Shown here piece by piece: positions 37,842-47,068 of a stretch of 64,000 nt of DNA. This DNA comes from Sphaerochaeta halotolerans. GTDB taxonomy: Bacteria > Spirochaetota > Spirochaetia > Sphaerochaetales > Sphaerochaetaceae. Numbering within the stretch: position 1 is the first letter of the stretch; every line of letters begins with the position of its first letter. The translations under genes and the position numbers were made by a program. Below the pieces are notes generated by a model. It ran no database searches, was not told the DNA's origin, and was given only the letters and a program-made list of their open reading frames with translations. The stretch spans positions 124,001 to 188,000 of the forward strand of contig NZ_QUWK01000005.1 of the NCBI RefSeq assembly GCF_003429665.1, read 5' to 3'.

Positions 37842-38430
37842 ACGGACACTCCTCACAACTCGGTTTCTTTGCATGACAGGTAGTCCTTCCAAACAGGTTG
37901 GCTGTCATGGAGAACCGATAATGGAATCTCGGTTCCAAGAGAGAAGCTACTGCTTTCTCAATTTTTTCCGGGTCCTTGGTTGCAACCAACCCAAGCCGGT
38001 TCATGACCCTGCCGAAATGCGTATCAACGATGATCGCCGGCTTCCCATAGATGTCACCCAGCACACAGCTGGCAGTCTTTCTCCCCACTCCAGGTAGTTT
38101 GACCAACTCCTCCATGGTATCAGGAAGCCCTCCATCTCCAAGTGCCTGGGCACAGGCAATGATGTTCTTTGCTTTGTTTCGGTAGAAACCTGTGGGGAAG
38201 ATGATCTCTTCCACTTCTTCCCTCTTTGCCTTTGCCAGAGAGGGAGCATCGGGATAGACATCAAACAACGTTCTTACCACTGCATTGACAGTTCGGTCTG
38301 TTGTCTGGGCTGAAAGGATGACACTGATCAGAAATCTGAAGGGGTCACGTTGATCCAGAAACTGTATATCTTTTGGGAGCAAGGTATCCAAACGTTCATA
38401 TATAAGGTTTGCGTAGGTATTCTTATCCAT
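37789..38430 (-). CDS. nth: Endonuclease III
   Basis: 213 residues. DNA glycosylase and AP lyase removing oxidised pyrimidines. The helix-hairpin-helix LPGVGRKTASCVL carries the catalytic Lys, VDTHFGRVMNRLG the catalytic Asp, and the C-terminal CHAKKPSCEECPFSDVC the 4Fe-4S cluster. ILSAQTTD is the conserved early motif. It lies 60 bp from tRNA-Pro, transcribed the other way. Confidence 0.95.
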   Translation of the reverse strand: MDKNTYANLIYERLDTLLPKDIQFLDQRDPFRFLISVILSAQTTDRTVNAVVRTLFDVYPDAPSLAKAKREEVEEIIFPTGFYRNKAKNIIACAQALGDGGLPDTMEELVKLPGVGRKTASCVLGDIYGKPAIIVDTHFGRVMNRLGLVATKDPEKIEKAVASLLEPRFHYRFSMTANLFGRTTCHAKKPSCEECPFSDVCPSRDAFLKKHSK

Positions 38431-38490
38431 ATTTCTGCATACTACCCCCTTGACGCTTCCAAGCTCAAGTGCGTATACTCCAAAAAGTTT

Positions 38491-38563
38491 CGGGGCGTAG
38501 CCCAGTGGCTAGGGCACCTGCTTTGGGAGCAGGATATCGAAGGTTCGAGTCCTTTCGCCCCGA
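38491..38563 (+). tRNA. tRNA-Pro (anticodon TGG)
   Basis: Full cloverleaf: acceptor CGGGGCG/CGCCCCG, D stem GCCC/GGGC, anticodon stem CCTGC/GCAGG with loop TTTGGGA (anticodon TGG), T stem GAAGG/CCTTT with TTCGAGT loop, discriminator A. CCA is not encoded. Confidence 0.95.
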
Positions 38564-38571
38564 TCTATATT

Positions 38572-38604
38572 GGACGGATTGAGATTCTCAGTTCGTCCTT
38601 TTTT
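38572..38604 (+). terminator. Terminator of tRNA-Pro
   Basis: GGACG pairs with CGTCC (with TTGAG/CTCAG pairing inside) and is followed by six T residues, 9 bp after the tRNA. Confidence 0.8.
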
Positions 38605-38821
38605 ATGGTTTGTGGCCAACTAAACGCTGAGCCTACAGCAATCAATTTTACAGAGAATGATCCAATTCAATTCGTTTCTGTATTTGGAATAGATAATACT
38701 ATCCATCCTCCTTACAAATGCCTCAGAATCCACTGATCAAGGAACTCCAATTGGTAGGGAGTACGAAACCAATGCTCCCTATTTTCATAGGATGTACGTG
38801 CAGCATTATAAGCATGGACGA

Positions 38822-38977
38822 ATGAAAGGTATCAATACCCCAGGGCAAGCCCTGGACTCAGGAGGAATTGCCTCCTTTTCCGCCCCAAGGGACGGGGTAT
38901 CTCACCTTGCTTTCCCGGCACTCGCTCGGGAGAGGAACCATCATGCTGATTCCTTTCCTCTCGCTCCGTTGGGGAAT
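38822..38977 (+). repeat. 156-bp structured interspersed repeat, copy C
   Basis: Same length and orientation as the other copies. The second hairpin loop is changed (AGGAGG-AATTG-CCTCCT) while the stem is kept. AATGA flanks both ends. Confidence 0.93.
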
Positions 38978-39195
38978 GAATCAACCGTTTCCCTGAAAGT
39001 CGAGAATGCGATTCATATATATAGAGATAGAGAGTCGAAATTCCCCAATTGACGCAATTCATTCGAACAAAATCAAGAGAATCATATGACAATGTTTCTC
39101 CAAATTGACATATTGTTCCTTTGGTTCTCCCCTTCAATACCTATTAGAGAAACATCATGATAATTGCCCTGTTCTGTTATATGGATAAGGGCATG

Positions 39196-39226
39196 AAAAA
39201 GGCATACAGTTGCTAGACCGTATGCC
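39196..39226 (-). terminator. Terminator of the downstream hypothetical gene
   Basis: On the minus strand GGCATAC pairs with GTATGCC over a 12-base loop and is followed by TTTTT. It lies 24 bp after the stop of the gene at 39250. Confidence 0.85.
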
Positions 39227-39249
39227 TTCCTATATTTTGCTTCTGGCCC

Positions 39250-39663
39250 TTATGCCGCATTGTTGGAAGAGAGAATCTTTGCGATGATCTTTCCAATGGT
39301 TCTGCCGAACAAGACATCGTAGTCAAGTGCAGCATTGTACATATTGACTTCCTTCTGCTGCTGCAGACTGAGAAAGTACTGATGTTCACAGATCTCAAAG
39401 AAGAGGTCTGCTTTCCTTCTTCCAGGAAAACTCAACAGAGTTGCCCAGTTTTCCATAACCTGACTAATTGGCTGGTAGATATTACTCATCCAGGAGTAGG
39501 TTGCCTCATCCCAAGTAATCGGCATGGAAAGATCCTTTCCAAGGAAGTAGCGATGCCCCTCGATGTGTGAAGCAAGACGGTCATAGTCTGCGTCCAGGAA
39601 CATGTCTGTATTTTTAATGATGTACTCAATGCTTTGTCTTTTCTCTATATCATGGTTATCCAT
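39250..39663 (-). CDS. Hypothetical protein
   Basis: 137 residues from the ATG at 39663, which has AAGGAG six bases upstream. Soluble, mostly helical, acidic N-terminal half, rich in Tyr and Trp (TWDEATYSWMSNIYQPI). No family recognised. Single gene with its own terminator, between a repeat copy and sodA. The strong ribosome site and terminator support that it is a real gene. Confidence 0.65.
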   Translation of the reverse strand: MDNHDIEKRQSIEYIIKNTDMFLDADYDRLASHIEGHRYFLGKDLSMPITWDEATYSWMSNIYQPISQVMENWATLLSFPGRRKADLFFEICEHQYFLSLQQQKEVNMYNAALDYDVLFGRTIGKIIAKILSSNNAA

Positions 39664-39846
39664 ATAGGTCTCCTTATCTTCTTTCTGTTTCATGTCTATA
39701 GTCTAGTGAATTACTATTCGATAATCAAGTACTGATAGACTAATATATTTGAATTGTTCCGCTTTCTTTTTGTATTTTACAGTCCTTATTAATACATATT
39801 GTAATACTTTATCTATATCTGAAACGTCTTAGTGGTGGAGATCTTT

Positions 39847-39877
39847 GCAAAACGGCCCCTCTGGGTCAGAGGGGCCG
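39847..39877 (-). terminator. Terminator of sodA
   Basis: An 11-bp perfect stem (CGGCCCCTCTG / CAGAGGGGCCG) with a 3-base loop, followed on the minus strand by TTTTG. Confidence 0.9.
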
Positions 39878-39894
39878 AGAAGAGTACAATACGC

Positions 39895-40515
39895 CTAGGA
39901 AAGAAGCTTAAGATAGCTTTCCTCCACCTTTGCCCAATCAATCACATTCCAAATCGCTTTCAAGTAGTCGGCCCGAAGATTCTTATATTTCAAGTAGTAT
40001 GCATGCTCCCATACATCTATTCCAAGAATAGGTACTCCACCCTTTTTATCCATCAAAGGGGTATCCTGGTTCGGAGTATTCACTACTTCTAGAGAACCAT
40101 CAGAATGAGCAACAAGGAAAGCCCATCCGGAACCAAACCTTCCCGCTGCCTGGCTGTTGAGTGTTTCTTTCAAAGCATCAAGCGTTCCGAAATCTTTCTT
40201 GATTCTATCCGATAATGAACCTTTCGGTGTTGGGGATGCTGAAGGACTAAGAATTGAGAAATAGAGATTATGGTTTGCATAGCCTCCTCCATTGTTTCTC
40301 ACAGTGATACGGAGTTTCTCATCTGAAATCGAATCAAGATTCTTGAGTATGTCTTCAATGGAGCGGTCTTTCAGGCTTGGGTCTTTATCAATCGCAGCAT
40401 TAAGATTCTTGGTATATCCAGCATGGTGCTTCGTGTAGTGAGTTACCATGGTTAATTCATCAATATGAGGTTCCAACGCATCAAAACCGTAGGAAAGTTC
40501 AACTTGCTTAAACAT
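39895..40515 (-). CDS. sodA: Superoxide dismutase (Fe/Mn family)
   Basis: 206 residues. Metal ligands are visible as H in THYTKHHAGY (~26), H in NGGGYANHNLYF (~81), and D and H in DVWEHAYY (~167 and 171). It disproportionates superoxide in the cytoplasm. The residue context (GSGWAFLVAHSDG) does not settle iron versus manganese. AGGAGGTATTTC precedes the ATG. The window also has a superoxide-reductase-like gene at 18.6 kb, so two superoxide-handling systems may coexist. Confidence 0.94.
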   Translation of the reverse strand: MFKQVELSYGFDALEPHIDELTMVTHYTKHHAGYTKNLNAAIDKDPSLKDRSIEDILKNLDSISDEKLRITVRNNGGGYANHNLYFSILSPSASPTPKGSLSDRIKKDFGTLDALKETLNSQAAGRFGSGWAFLVAHSDGSLEVVNTPNQDTPLMDKKGGVPILGIDVWEHAYYLKYKNLRADYLKAIWNVIDWAKVEESYLKLLS

Positions 40516-40571
40516 GAAATACCTCCTATGTATCGTATGTCTATTTCCTAGTCTTTAACTAGGTATTTAAG

Positions 40572-40600
40572 AGTATACACATATTTCTTCCATTAGGCAA
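40572..40600 (-). promoter_or_regulatory. Probable sodA promoter
   Basis: On the minus strand TTGCCT, 17 bp, TATACT; the -10 box is 57 bp before the sodA start codon. Confidence 0.6.
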
Positions 40601-40719
40601 GTCAAAATACAATGGAACGCGATTGTATTTTACACATTAAACTATTTTTTCTAACCATCTTTACCTTTTTTTCATTTTGCGGTACTGTTTGCTGGTTTCA
40701 GGGACTAAAAACCTGTAAT

Positions 40720-40793
<74 letters not shown>

Positions 40794-40803
40794 ATATACC
40801 TTT

Positions 40804-40830
40804 ACTACCGACCACTTGTTGGTCGGTAGT
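40804..40830 (+). terminator. Hairpin after tRNA-Arg, probable terminator
   Basis: An 11-bp perfect stem ACTACCGACCA / TGGTCGGTAGT with a 5-base loop, followed by a weak T-rich tract (TTCATCTT). Confidence 0.65.
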
Positions 40831-40962
40831 TTCATCTTCAGAGACTCAAAACTATTACAGTCGGTTTCGATACCCTTGACGACTCGCCAATGCTCATCTA
40901 CGCTTATGTCATAAGCATATCAACCAGAAGACGGTGATTGATGCCTTATTGAGGAGTGTTAT

Positions 40963-41154
40963 ATGTTGGGCTACGATTTGCGGGTACAAACAATATTCAG
41001 GTTTGATTATTGCAGAGTCTTTGATCCGCCAAAAGAACAGAACCTACTTCGTTTCTCTCGCCTTATCTGGTATGGCTATGATGAGGAAGGCCCAGCAGTC
41101 TACAGGAAAGACCCCAGAACCGGTGAAGTTGTACGAATCGATTTCCAGCGTTGA
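40963..41154 (+). CDS. Small hypothetical protein
   Basis: 63 residues (MLGYDLRVQTIFRFDYCRVF...), charged and soluble with a YRKDPRTGEVVRIDF end. GAGGAG lies six bases before the ATG, which is the main reason to accept it. No family recognised; it could be a fragment of a larger lost gene. It sits alone in a gene-poor stretch after tRNA-Arg. Confidence 0.4.
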   Translation: MLGYDLRVQTIFRFDYCRVFDPPKEQNLLRFSRLIWYGYDEEGPAVYRKDPRTGEVVRIDFQR

Positions 41155-41695
41155 ACTCTATTTTCTCAATGTCATCTCAGGGATGGAACACGGCCACTGA
41201 TTTGCATCTTGATTGATTTTCTCGACACGTTCATGTTCACAAGACCGTCGGTAATCAGGAAAATGCCCCTGGCCAGTCCCCCTTCCCTGAACAATTCTTC
41301 CTGGGTAATCCCAACAAGGCCTAGCTGGCCAACAATGCTGTAAATTGCATCTTCCTTTCGTTTATTTCTCTTGGCCCTTTGCTGCTTCTTATTTCCTAGC
41401 ATAGCAGATTTCCATTCACACAAACTATGAAAACGCGAAGCAAGCTCTGCATGACTAATGTTGACCCTTTACGTGACCTATGCACGGCTACACTCCTTGC
41501 AACCGAGACTGAGGGAAAAGACAACAAAAAAAGAAACGTAAAAATATACTGGGCAGGGCTGTATTAACCATGTCCAGCATATTTTGTTCACCTAATCCAG
41601 CATGACGATTGCCCATACATGATGTTGTTTTCCATCGACTGTTTTATGAGCAATCGCCATTAGGATAGGAAATTTTAATTACACTATTGATGTAC
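41155..41695. other. Gene-poor stretch, possible gene remnant
   Basis: 541 bp with no convincing gene. A minus-strand frame at 41172-41423 encodes 83 residues (MLGNKKQQRAKRNKRKEDAIYSI...) without a ribosome site; it may be a leftover of a lost gene or chance. 41424-41695 has stops in every frame. Confidence 0.45.
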
Positions 41696-43702
41696 TCATA
41701 TGCTCCTTGCCAGCTCATATGCATCCCAAATGGCATACATGATATTGCGTGCACTGCTGGCATCACCTATTACATACGTGTCTGGAACAGTACTAGCAAC
41801 ATCCTTGTAAAGTGCATTATTAGATTTCAAGCCTGCGGAGATTACCACCGTATCAGCAGGGATGGTGCTCTTCTTAAAGTTCCTATCCATAACCTCTATG
41901 GCGCCGTCCTTAACCTTTTGCATGCTGGTATTGAGGACAGCTTTTATATTATGGAATTTGAGCATATCAAGCACCATAATTTTGTTGGAATGCGGGACCG
42001 GCATACCGGCTCCCATAAGCTCTGGAAGCATTTCCACTATTGTGACATCCTTGCCGTCCATTGCTAAGCTAATAGCTGTTTCGCAGCCTACCAGTCCACC
42101 TCCGAGCACAACCACCTTTTGCCCGACTGACTTTTTCTTCAGCAGAACCTCTGTTGCCGTACCCACATTAGCACTATCTATACCGGGAATATTGGGCATA
42201 GAAGGAACTGAACCGGTTGCCACTAGAACTACATCTGCATTGCCTTTCTTTACATCTTTCGGCTTTATCTCTGTGTTGAGCTTTACATCTACACCGAGTT
42301 TCTTTACCTGCGTCTTATACCATTCAAGGAGTCTTTCATTATCTTTTTTAAACTCATCTACGGAGCCCGCTATGACATGTCCACCAAGTTCACCGGTCTT
42401 CTCATAAAGCGTAACCTTATGGCCTCTCAAGGCAGATACCCTGGCAGCTTCCATGCCTGCCATTCCACCGCCTATAACCATGACATTCTTAACAGTATCC
42501 GCAGGATGCACACCATATTCTTCTTCTCTACCGCATGCGGGGTTTACGGCACAAGACAGCGACTTACCCTCGAAGCCTCTGCCTAAACAGCCATCATGGC
42601 AACCTATGCATGGACGAACATCCTCTGGTCTGCCTTCCTTAAGTTTATTACCCCAATCAGGATCGGCTAACAATCCTCTCCCAAGGTTTATCATATCGGC
42701 TGCTTTGCCCTCTTCCAGTGTTTTCTCTGCAAGCTCAGGTACCTCCATCCTGCCTGCAATTATCAACGGTACATTGACTACCTTCTTGAGTTGCTCAGTA
42801 AGGGGCAGATACAGACCATGTTTCTGATAGATTGGTGGATGTGCCCAATACCATGCATCATACGAACCTGCATCGGCATCAAAAGCATCATAACCGGCTT
42901 TCTCAAGGATAGGCGCTATGGTAAGCCCCTCCTGAGTGTCACGCCCCTTTTCCACAAAGTCTTCTCCGTCAAGTCCTCCCTGGTTCCAGTCCTTGATATA
43001 GCTCTTTATGCTGAATCTCAAACCAACGGTGAAGTCATTCCCATTTACTTTTTTTATGGCTTTTACAACCTCTACAGGAAGGGCAAGTCTCCCCATTAGG
43101 TCTCCACCGTACTTATCGGTCCTTCTGTTGAACATGCCTATGGTAAACTGATCTAACAGATAACCCTCATGCACAGCATGAATCTCAACACCATCAAAAC
43201 CTGCCATCTTGGCAATTGCCGCCGATTCCGCCGCCATTTTAACAAGCTTCTCCACCTCTTCTGTGGTAAGTTCACGGCATGTTACAGACGGCGTCCAGTA
43301 GTTTGGTATAGCCGATGGAGCTACAGGTTGTCCCACAAGCATCATGGGGGCTGCCACACGGCCAAAACCTATCCCAAGTTGCAGGAATATCTTTGAGCCA
43401 TATGCATGTATCCTCTCATTCATCTCTCCTGCTGTGTTTATAAAATGTCCCGGGTCAATGGTAGGACAAAGCAGGCTTCCTGGATGGAATTTTTCTATTT
43501 CGTTTTCTATTTTTGCAACACCGGTGATGATTAGCCCTGTACCACCTTTAGCCCTTGCCACATAATAGTCCTGCGCCCTCTTTGAAAAACCACCTCTCTC
43601 CGTTGATAATCCAAGAATACCCATTGGAGCCATCGCAATTCTGTTCTTTACATCTACGCTCCCAATCTTGATGGGCTCAAAAAGCTTCTCAAAACTTGCC
43701 AT
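41696..43702 (-). CDS. NADH:flavin oxidoreductase / 2,4-dienoyl-CoA reductase-type enzyme
   Basis: 668 residues in the Old Yellow Enzyme layout of FadH/BaiCD/enoate reductases: FMN barrel (1-~370, with NRIAMAPMG, GFDGVEIHAVHEGYLLDQF and RRTDKYGGDLMGR), a 4Fe-4S cysteine set (CIGCHDGCLGRG and later CAVNPACG), then FAD and NAD(P) Rossmann folds (VIGGGMAGMEAARVSALRGH and VVVLGGGLVGCETAISL). Such enzymes reduce activated C=C bonds of enoates, enones or dienoyl-CoA. AGGAG before the ATG. By eye it uses more ATA, GGT, AGT and A/T-ending codons than its neighbours and is surrounded by repeats and remnants, which suggests horizontal acquisition. Substrate unknown. Confidence 0.9.
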   Translation of the reverse strand: MASFEKLFEPIKIGSVDVKNRIAMAPMGILGLSTERGGFSKRAQDYYVARAKGGTGLIITGVAKIENEIEKFHPGSLLCPTIDPGHFINTAGEMNERIHAYGSKIFLQLGIGFGRVAAPMMLVGQPVAPSAIPNYWTPSVTCRELTTEEVEKLVKMAAESAAIAKMAGFDGVEIHAVHEGYLLDQFTIGMFNRRTDKYGGDLMGRLALPVEVVKAIKKVNGNDFTVGLRFSIKSYIKDWNQGGLDGEDFVEKGRDTQEGLTIAPILEKAGYDAFDADAGSYDAWYWAHPPIYQKHGLYLPLTEQLKKVVNVPLIIAGRMEVPELAEKTLEEGKAADMINLGRGLLADPDWGNKLKEGRPEDVRPCIGCHDGCLGRGFEGKSLSCAVNPACGREEEYGVHPADTVKNVMVIGGGMAGMEAARVSALRGHKVTLYEKTGELGGHVIAGSVDEFKKDNERLLEWYKTQVKKLGVDVKLNTEIKPKDVKKGNADVVLVATGSVPSMPNIPGIDSANVGTATEVLLKKKSVGQKVVVLGGGLVGCETAISLAMDGKDVTIVEMLPELMGAGMPVPHSNKIMVLDMLKFHNIKAVLNTSMQKVKDGAIEVMDRNFKKSTIPADTVVISAGLKSNNALYKDVASTVPDTYVIGDASSARNIMYAIWDAYELARSI

Positions 43703-43932
43703 AAAACACTCTCCTTTTTTAAATAGATATTACGTTATCTATTGTAGCAAATGCTATTGGCTCGTTCAAGGCCAAAAACGATAAAATCTTTCCTGCATAA
43801 ATCATGAGGTATCTTATAGTGATGCATCGGGTTGCCACGCGCCCAGCCGCGGGGTATCTGAATTTCTTTGCACCACACAGCATGGTGCGTCGTTTCTGGC
43901 TAATAAAAACAGGAAAACAGGGGATATGGGCA
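43703..43932. other. Spacer upstream of the flavin oxidoreductase
   Basis: No gene seen. AT-rich and likely to contain the oxidoreductase promoter; ends at repeat copy D. Confidence 0.5.
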
Positions 43933-44088
43933 ATGAAAGGTATCAATACCCCAGGGCAAGCCCTGGACTCAGGAGGCATTGCCTCCTTTTCCGCTCCAAG
44001 GGACGGGGTATCTCACCTTGCTTTCCCGGCACTCTCTCGGGAGAGGAACCTTCCTGCTGATTCCTTTCCTCTCGCTCCGTTGGGGAAT
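43933..44088 (+). repeat. 156-bp structured interspersed repeat, copy D
   Basis: First of two copies in near tandem, 46 bp before copy E. Bounded by AATGA on both sides. Differs from copy E at only a few positions (for example GGCATT for GGCGTT, CGCTCC for CGCCCC, CTCTCTCGG for CTCGCTCGG). Confidence 0.94.
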
Positions 44089-44134
44089 GACAAAACTTTG
44101 TTGGTGTGAAGATGGGAAGACCAAAAAACTGAAA

Positions 44135-44290
44135 ATGAAAGGTATCAATACCCCAGGGCAAGCCCTGGACTCAGGAGGCGTTGCCTCCTTTTCCGCCCCA
44201 AGGGACGGGGTATCTCACCTTGCTTTCCCGGCACTCGCTCGGGAGAGGAACCTTCCTGCTGATTCCTTTCCTCTCGCTCCGTTGGGGAAT
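44135..44290 (+). repeat. 156-bp structured interspersed repeat, copy E
   Basis: Second of the near-tandem pair and closest to a consensus of all copies. Flanked by AATGA on both sides. Confidence 0.94.
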
Positions 44291-44880
44291 GAAACGCTTG
44301 CTTCTTCTTTGGATTCTCTAGCGCAACACGGATAGCCCTGCCCTTTCACATGCTGGGTATTCGTTGCAGAAGGTCTTCGTAAGCCCAAAAGCTTGAGGGA
44401 ATACCAAAACTCCCTGAAGCTATCCAGGGAGATTGAACTGGATGATGGTCTACATCCAGAAAAAACGGTGACGGCAAAAAAAGTACCATGTACTGTCAAG
44501 GAACTAGATCTGTATCGGTATAACCTATACCAACAACAGTGTAATTTGTATTGTAGGGGGCAAGGGGAAATCATCCAAACAGGGAACTTTCAATATATTC
44601 TCTCCAAACATCGAATCTAGGTTATTCCTAAAGCATGGCATGGAGAACGGCCACATCTTCTGGCTTGCCCCCGGTAAGAAGAAGGCTAGCGTCCACTGGT
44701 TCATCAAGCATGTTGGGGATGAGTGGAGGCGGTCGTCTGTGACGAGGAAACAAGGTCGTCTTGCAGATCATAGACAAGGGCATCCCGATGCCTACTATTT
44801 CTTCCTCCAGCTCTTTGATGTCAGCAGGAAGGACTATGTCAAGGACCCTGCATATGAAGGAATCCCATAAGATTTATGAT
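44291..44880 (+). other. Stretch with two weak ORFs, probable remnants
   Basis: Two short frames are open: 44393-44620 (75 residues, MREYQNSLKLSREIELDD...) and 44640-44870 (76 residues, MENGHIFWLAPGKKKASVHW...). Neither has a clear ribosome site or a recognisable family. Composition looks protein-like, and the frame of the first extends back in the same style before its Met, so decayed genes are the best explanation. Their position next to two repeats and a foreign-looking gene supports that. Confidence 0.35.
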
Positions 44881-44907
44881 TGAGCCGTAATTTTATCGGA
44901 TGAATGC

Positions 44908-44936
44908 TTGACAGTGGGTGGTAAATATTCGATATT
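44908..44936 (+). promoter_or_regulatory. Probable potABC promoter
   Basis: TTGACA at 44908-44913 and GATATT at 44931-44936 with a 17-bp spacer, about 80 bp before potA. Confidence 0.6.
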
Positions 44937-45014
44937 CGCATTACCATCGTGAAGGCTCCAAAACACCTGTTCTGGAAATTCTATGCCTGAAACGAGTGGA
45001 GGAAATGGAAAAGA

Positions 45015-46145
45015 TTGAAAGGTGTTGAAGTAACTGCGCAACGGGTATCCCGTTCCTATGGTGATTTCAAGGCTCTTGATAATGTCAGCGTACAAATCAA
45101 GAAGGGAGAATTCTTCTCACTGTTGGGTCCTTCAGGATGTGGCAAAACCACACTTCTGAGGATTATCGCTGGATTCGACTTTCCAGACTCGGGAAGCGTT
45201 GCCTTTGACAACAAGGACATCCTCCCCCTCCCCCCTGAAAAACGTCAAGCAAATACCGTCTTCCAAACCTATGCATTGTTCCCCCATCTTACTGTCTATG
45301 AGAACATAGCCTTCCCACTGCGTCTTCGTCGTACTGACAAGGCAACCGTAGAACAGAAAGTCATGGAATATGTAAAATTGGTGCAGCTGGAAGGGCACAT
45401 CAACAAAAAACCTTCCATGCTCAGTGGAGGGCAAAAACAACGTGTTGCCATTGCCCGTGCCTTGATCAATGAACCAAGCGTACTGTTGCTTGATGAGCCT
45501 CTCTCTGCATTGGACGCAAAACTAAGACAGAATCTATTGGTGGAACTTGACCTTATCCACGATAAGGTTGGCATCACCTTCATCTATGTAACCCACGACC
45601 AGAGTGAAGCACTCTCGGTTTCAGACCGTATTGCAGTCATGAACCAAGGCAAGATATTGCAAATAGGAACTCCCTATGAAATTTATGAAGCTCCAGCAAC
45701 CAGATTTGTTGCCAGCTTTATCGGGGAGACCAATATATTCCCCTGTACCGTACTCTCTTGTGAAGCACATGGGGAGGAGTTCCTTCTACGCCTTGATGTC
45801 CCTCAGCTACAGGATGAAGTATTCGTTACTGACTTTGAGGCCCAGGAAGTGGGAGCTTCACTCGACTTTACCGTCCGTCCTGAAAAAATCAGAATTTCCC
45901 ATACCCCCCCAAGAAGCAACAATGCAACCATGAACACCTTCAAAGGCATCGTAGAAGAACCAATCTATTCAGGATTCCAGTCAAAGTTCTTCATCAAATT
46001 AGAGAAGGAACCTTCGACCTTGGTGAAGGTATTCAAGCAACACACAGTATTCTTGGAAGAAGGTCCAGAGATTCAGTGGAAAGACACTGTCTATGTGAGC
46101 TGGAGTGCTAACGACGGGTATCTGGTGAAGGATACTGAACAATGA
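45015..46145 (+). CDS. potA: Spermidine/putrescine-type ABC transporter ATP-binding protein
   Basis: 376 residues from a TTG start. GGAGG lies 12 bases upstream and no in-frame ATG fits the conserved N-terminus (VTAQRVSRSYGDFKALDN). Walker A GPSGCGKTT, signature LSGGQKQR, Walker B LLLDEPLSALDAKLR, switch His in VTHDQSEA, then a C-terminal TOBE domain. It drives import of polyamines with PotB and PotC. It overlaps potB by 4 bp (ATGA). Confidence 0.9.
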   Translation: MKGVEVTAQRVSRSYGDFKALDNVSVQIKKGEFFSLLGPSGCGKTTLLRIIAGFDFPDSGSVAFDNKDILPLPPEKRQANTVFQTYALFPHLTVYENIAFPLRLRRTDKATVEQKVMEYVKLVQLEGHINKKPSMLSGGQKQRVAIARALINEPSVLLLDEPLSALDAKLRQNLLVELDLIHDKVGITFIYVTHDQSEALSVSDRIAVMNQGKILQIGTPYEIYEAPATRFVASFIGETNIFPCTVLSCEAHGEEFLLRLDVPQLQDEVFVTDFEAQEVGASLDFTVRPEKIRISHTPPRSNNATMNTFKGIVEEPIYSGFQSKFFIKLEKEPSTLVKVFKQHTVFLEEGPEIQWKDTVYVSWSANDGYLVKDTEQ

Positions 46146-47068
46146 AGCGGATTCTCAAACCAAGGGAACGAGAGCGAATGCTTGGTACACTCTACAGTGC
46201 TCCCATGGGACTCTGGTTCACGCTCTTCTTTACCATTCCCATTAGCATCATTATCCTTTACAGCTTTCTCAAGCGTGGTCTCTATGGAGGTGTTGAGTGG
46301 GAATTCTCCCTCTCCGCCTACAGACAGATGTTCAATCCAAGCTTCGCAAAAGTGCTGTTCAGGACAGTGTGGATCAGCATTATTTCAACATTGTTTTGTC
46401 TCCTTATAGCCCTTCCCTGTGGCTATGCAATGGCAAAAAGCAAGCATCAGACATTCCTGCTCTTCTTGATCATCATACCCTTCTGGACCAACTCCCTAAT
46501 CCGTATCTATGCATGGATCTCCATTCTCTCCAGTGAAGGGTTTCTCAACACACTTCTGAAAAACCTTGGTCTGATCGATCAGAGCCTCTCCCTGATTTAC
46601 AACAATCAGGCAGTTATCGTCGTTCTGATCTACATGTATCTTCCCTTCGCAATCCTTCCTCTCTTCACGACCATAGACAAGTTCGACTTCTCCCTGCTCG
46701 ATGCTGCCAGGGACCTGGGAGCAACCAAGCTGGAGTCAATCATCAAGGTCATGATCCCCAATATCAAGAGTGGAGTGAGTACTGCATTCATATTCACCTT
46801 CATTCCCATATTTGGTGCATACACCGTACCACTCTTGGTTGGTGGCAAGGACTCGACCATGATCGGAAACATCATAGTAGACCAGGTCTCAAAGACGAGG
46901 AACTGGCCACTGGCCTCTGCCTTCTCCATGGTACTGACCTTGATCTCCCTCATCGGAGTGTTCTGGATGCTGTACAGTGGAAAGAAGGAACTACACCAGG
47001 AGAAGAATAATCAACAGGCCCTCGAACAGAATATCAAGACGCACCATAGCCAACGGGGGAAAAAATGA
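46142..47068 (+). CDS. potB: Spermidine/putrescine ABC transporter permease PotB
   Basis: 308 residues with six membrane segments and the coupling loop LLDAARDLGATKLESIIKVMIPNIKSG that contacts the ATPase. FWTNSLIRIYAW is typical of PotB. The C-terminal ~25 residues are a charged Gln/Lys/His-rich tail. It overlaps both potA and potC by 4 bp. Confidence 0.92.
   Translation: MKRILKPRERERMLGTLYSAPMGLWFTLFFTIPISIIILYSFLKRGLYGGVEWEFSLSAYRQMFNPSFAKVLFRTVWISIISTLFCLLIALPCGYAMAKSKHQTFLLFLIIIPFWTNSLIRIYAWISILSSEGFLNTLLKNLGLIDQSLSLIYNNQAVIVVLIYMYLPFAILPLFTTIDKFDFSLLDAARDLGATKLESIIKVMIPNIKSGVSTAFIFTFIPIFGAYTVPLLVGGKDSTMIGNIIVDQVSKTRNWPLASAFSMVLTLISLIGVFWMLYSGKKELHQEKNNQQALEQNIKTHHSQRGKK

Larger units (their letters stand above)
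38605..39249. other. Gene-poor stretch containing repeat copy C
   Basis: No convincing gene. 38605-38821 and 38978-39195 are AT-rich with frequent stops in all frames. The only features seen are the repeat at 38822-38977 and the terminator of the downstream minus-strand gene at 39196-39226. Confidence 0.6.

Noticed and set aside
41172-41423. Minus-strand 83-residue gene
   Set aside because: No ribosome site or family; kept only as a possible remnant within the gene-poor stretch.
43933-44290. Small proteins encoded by the repeats (each has an ATG-initiated stop-free frame beginning MKGINTPGQALDSGG)
   Set aside because: The same frame is open in every copy and continues into whatever lies downstream; there is no ribosome site before the ATG and the sequence reflects hairpin constraints.
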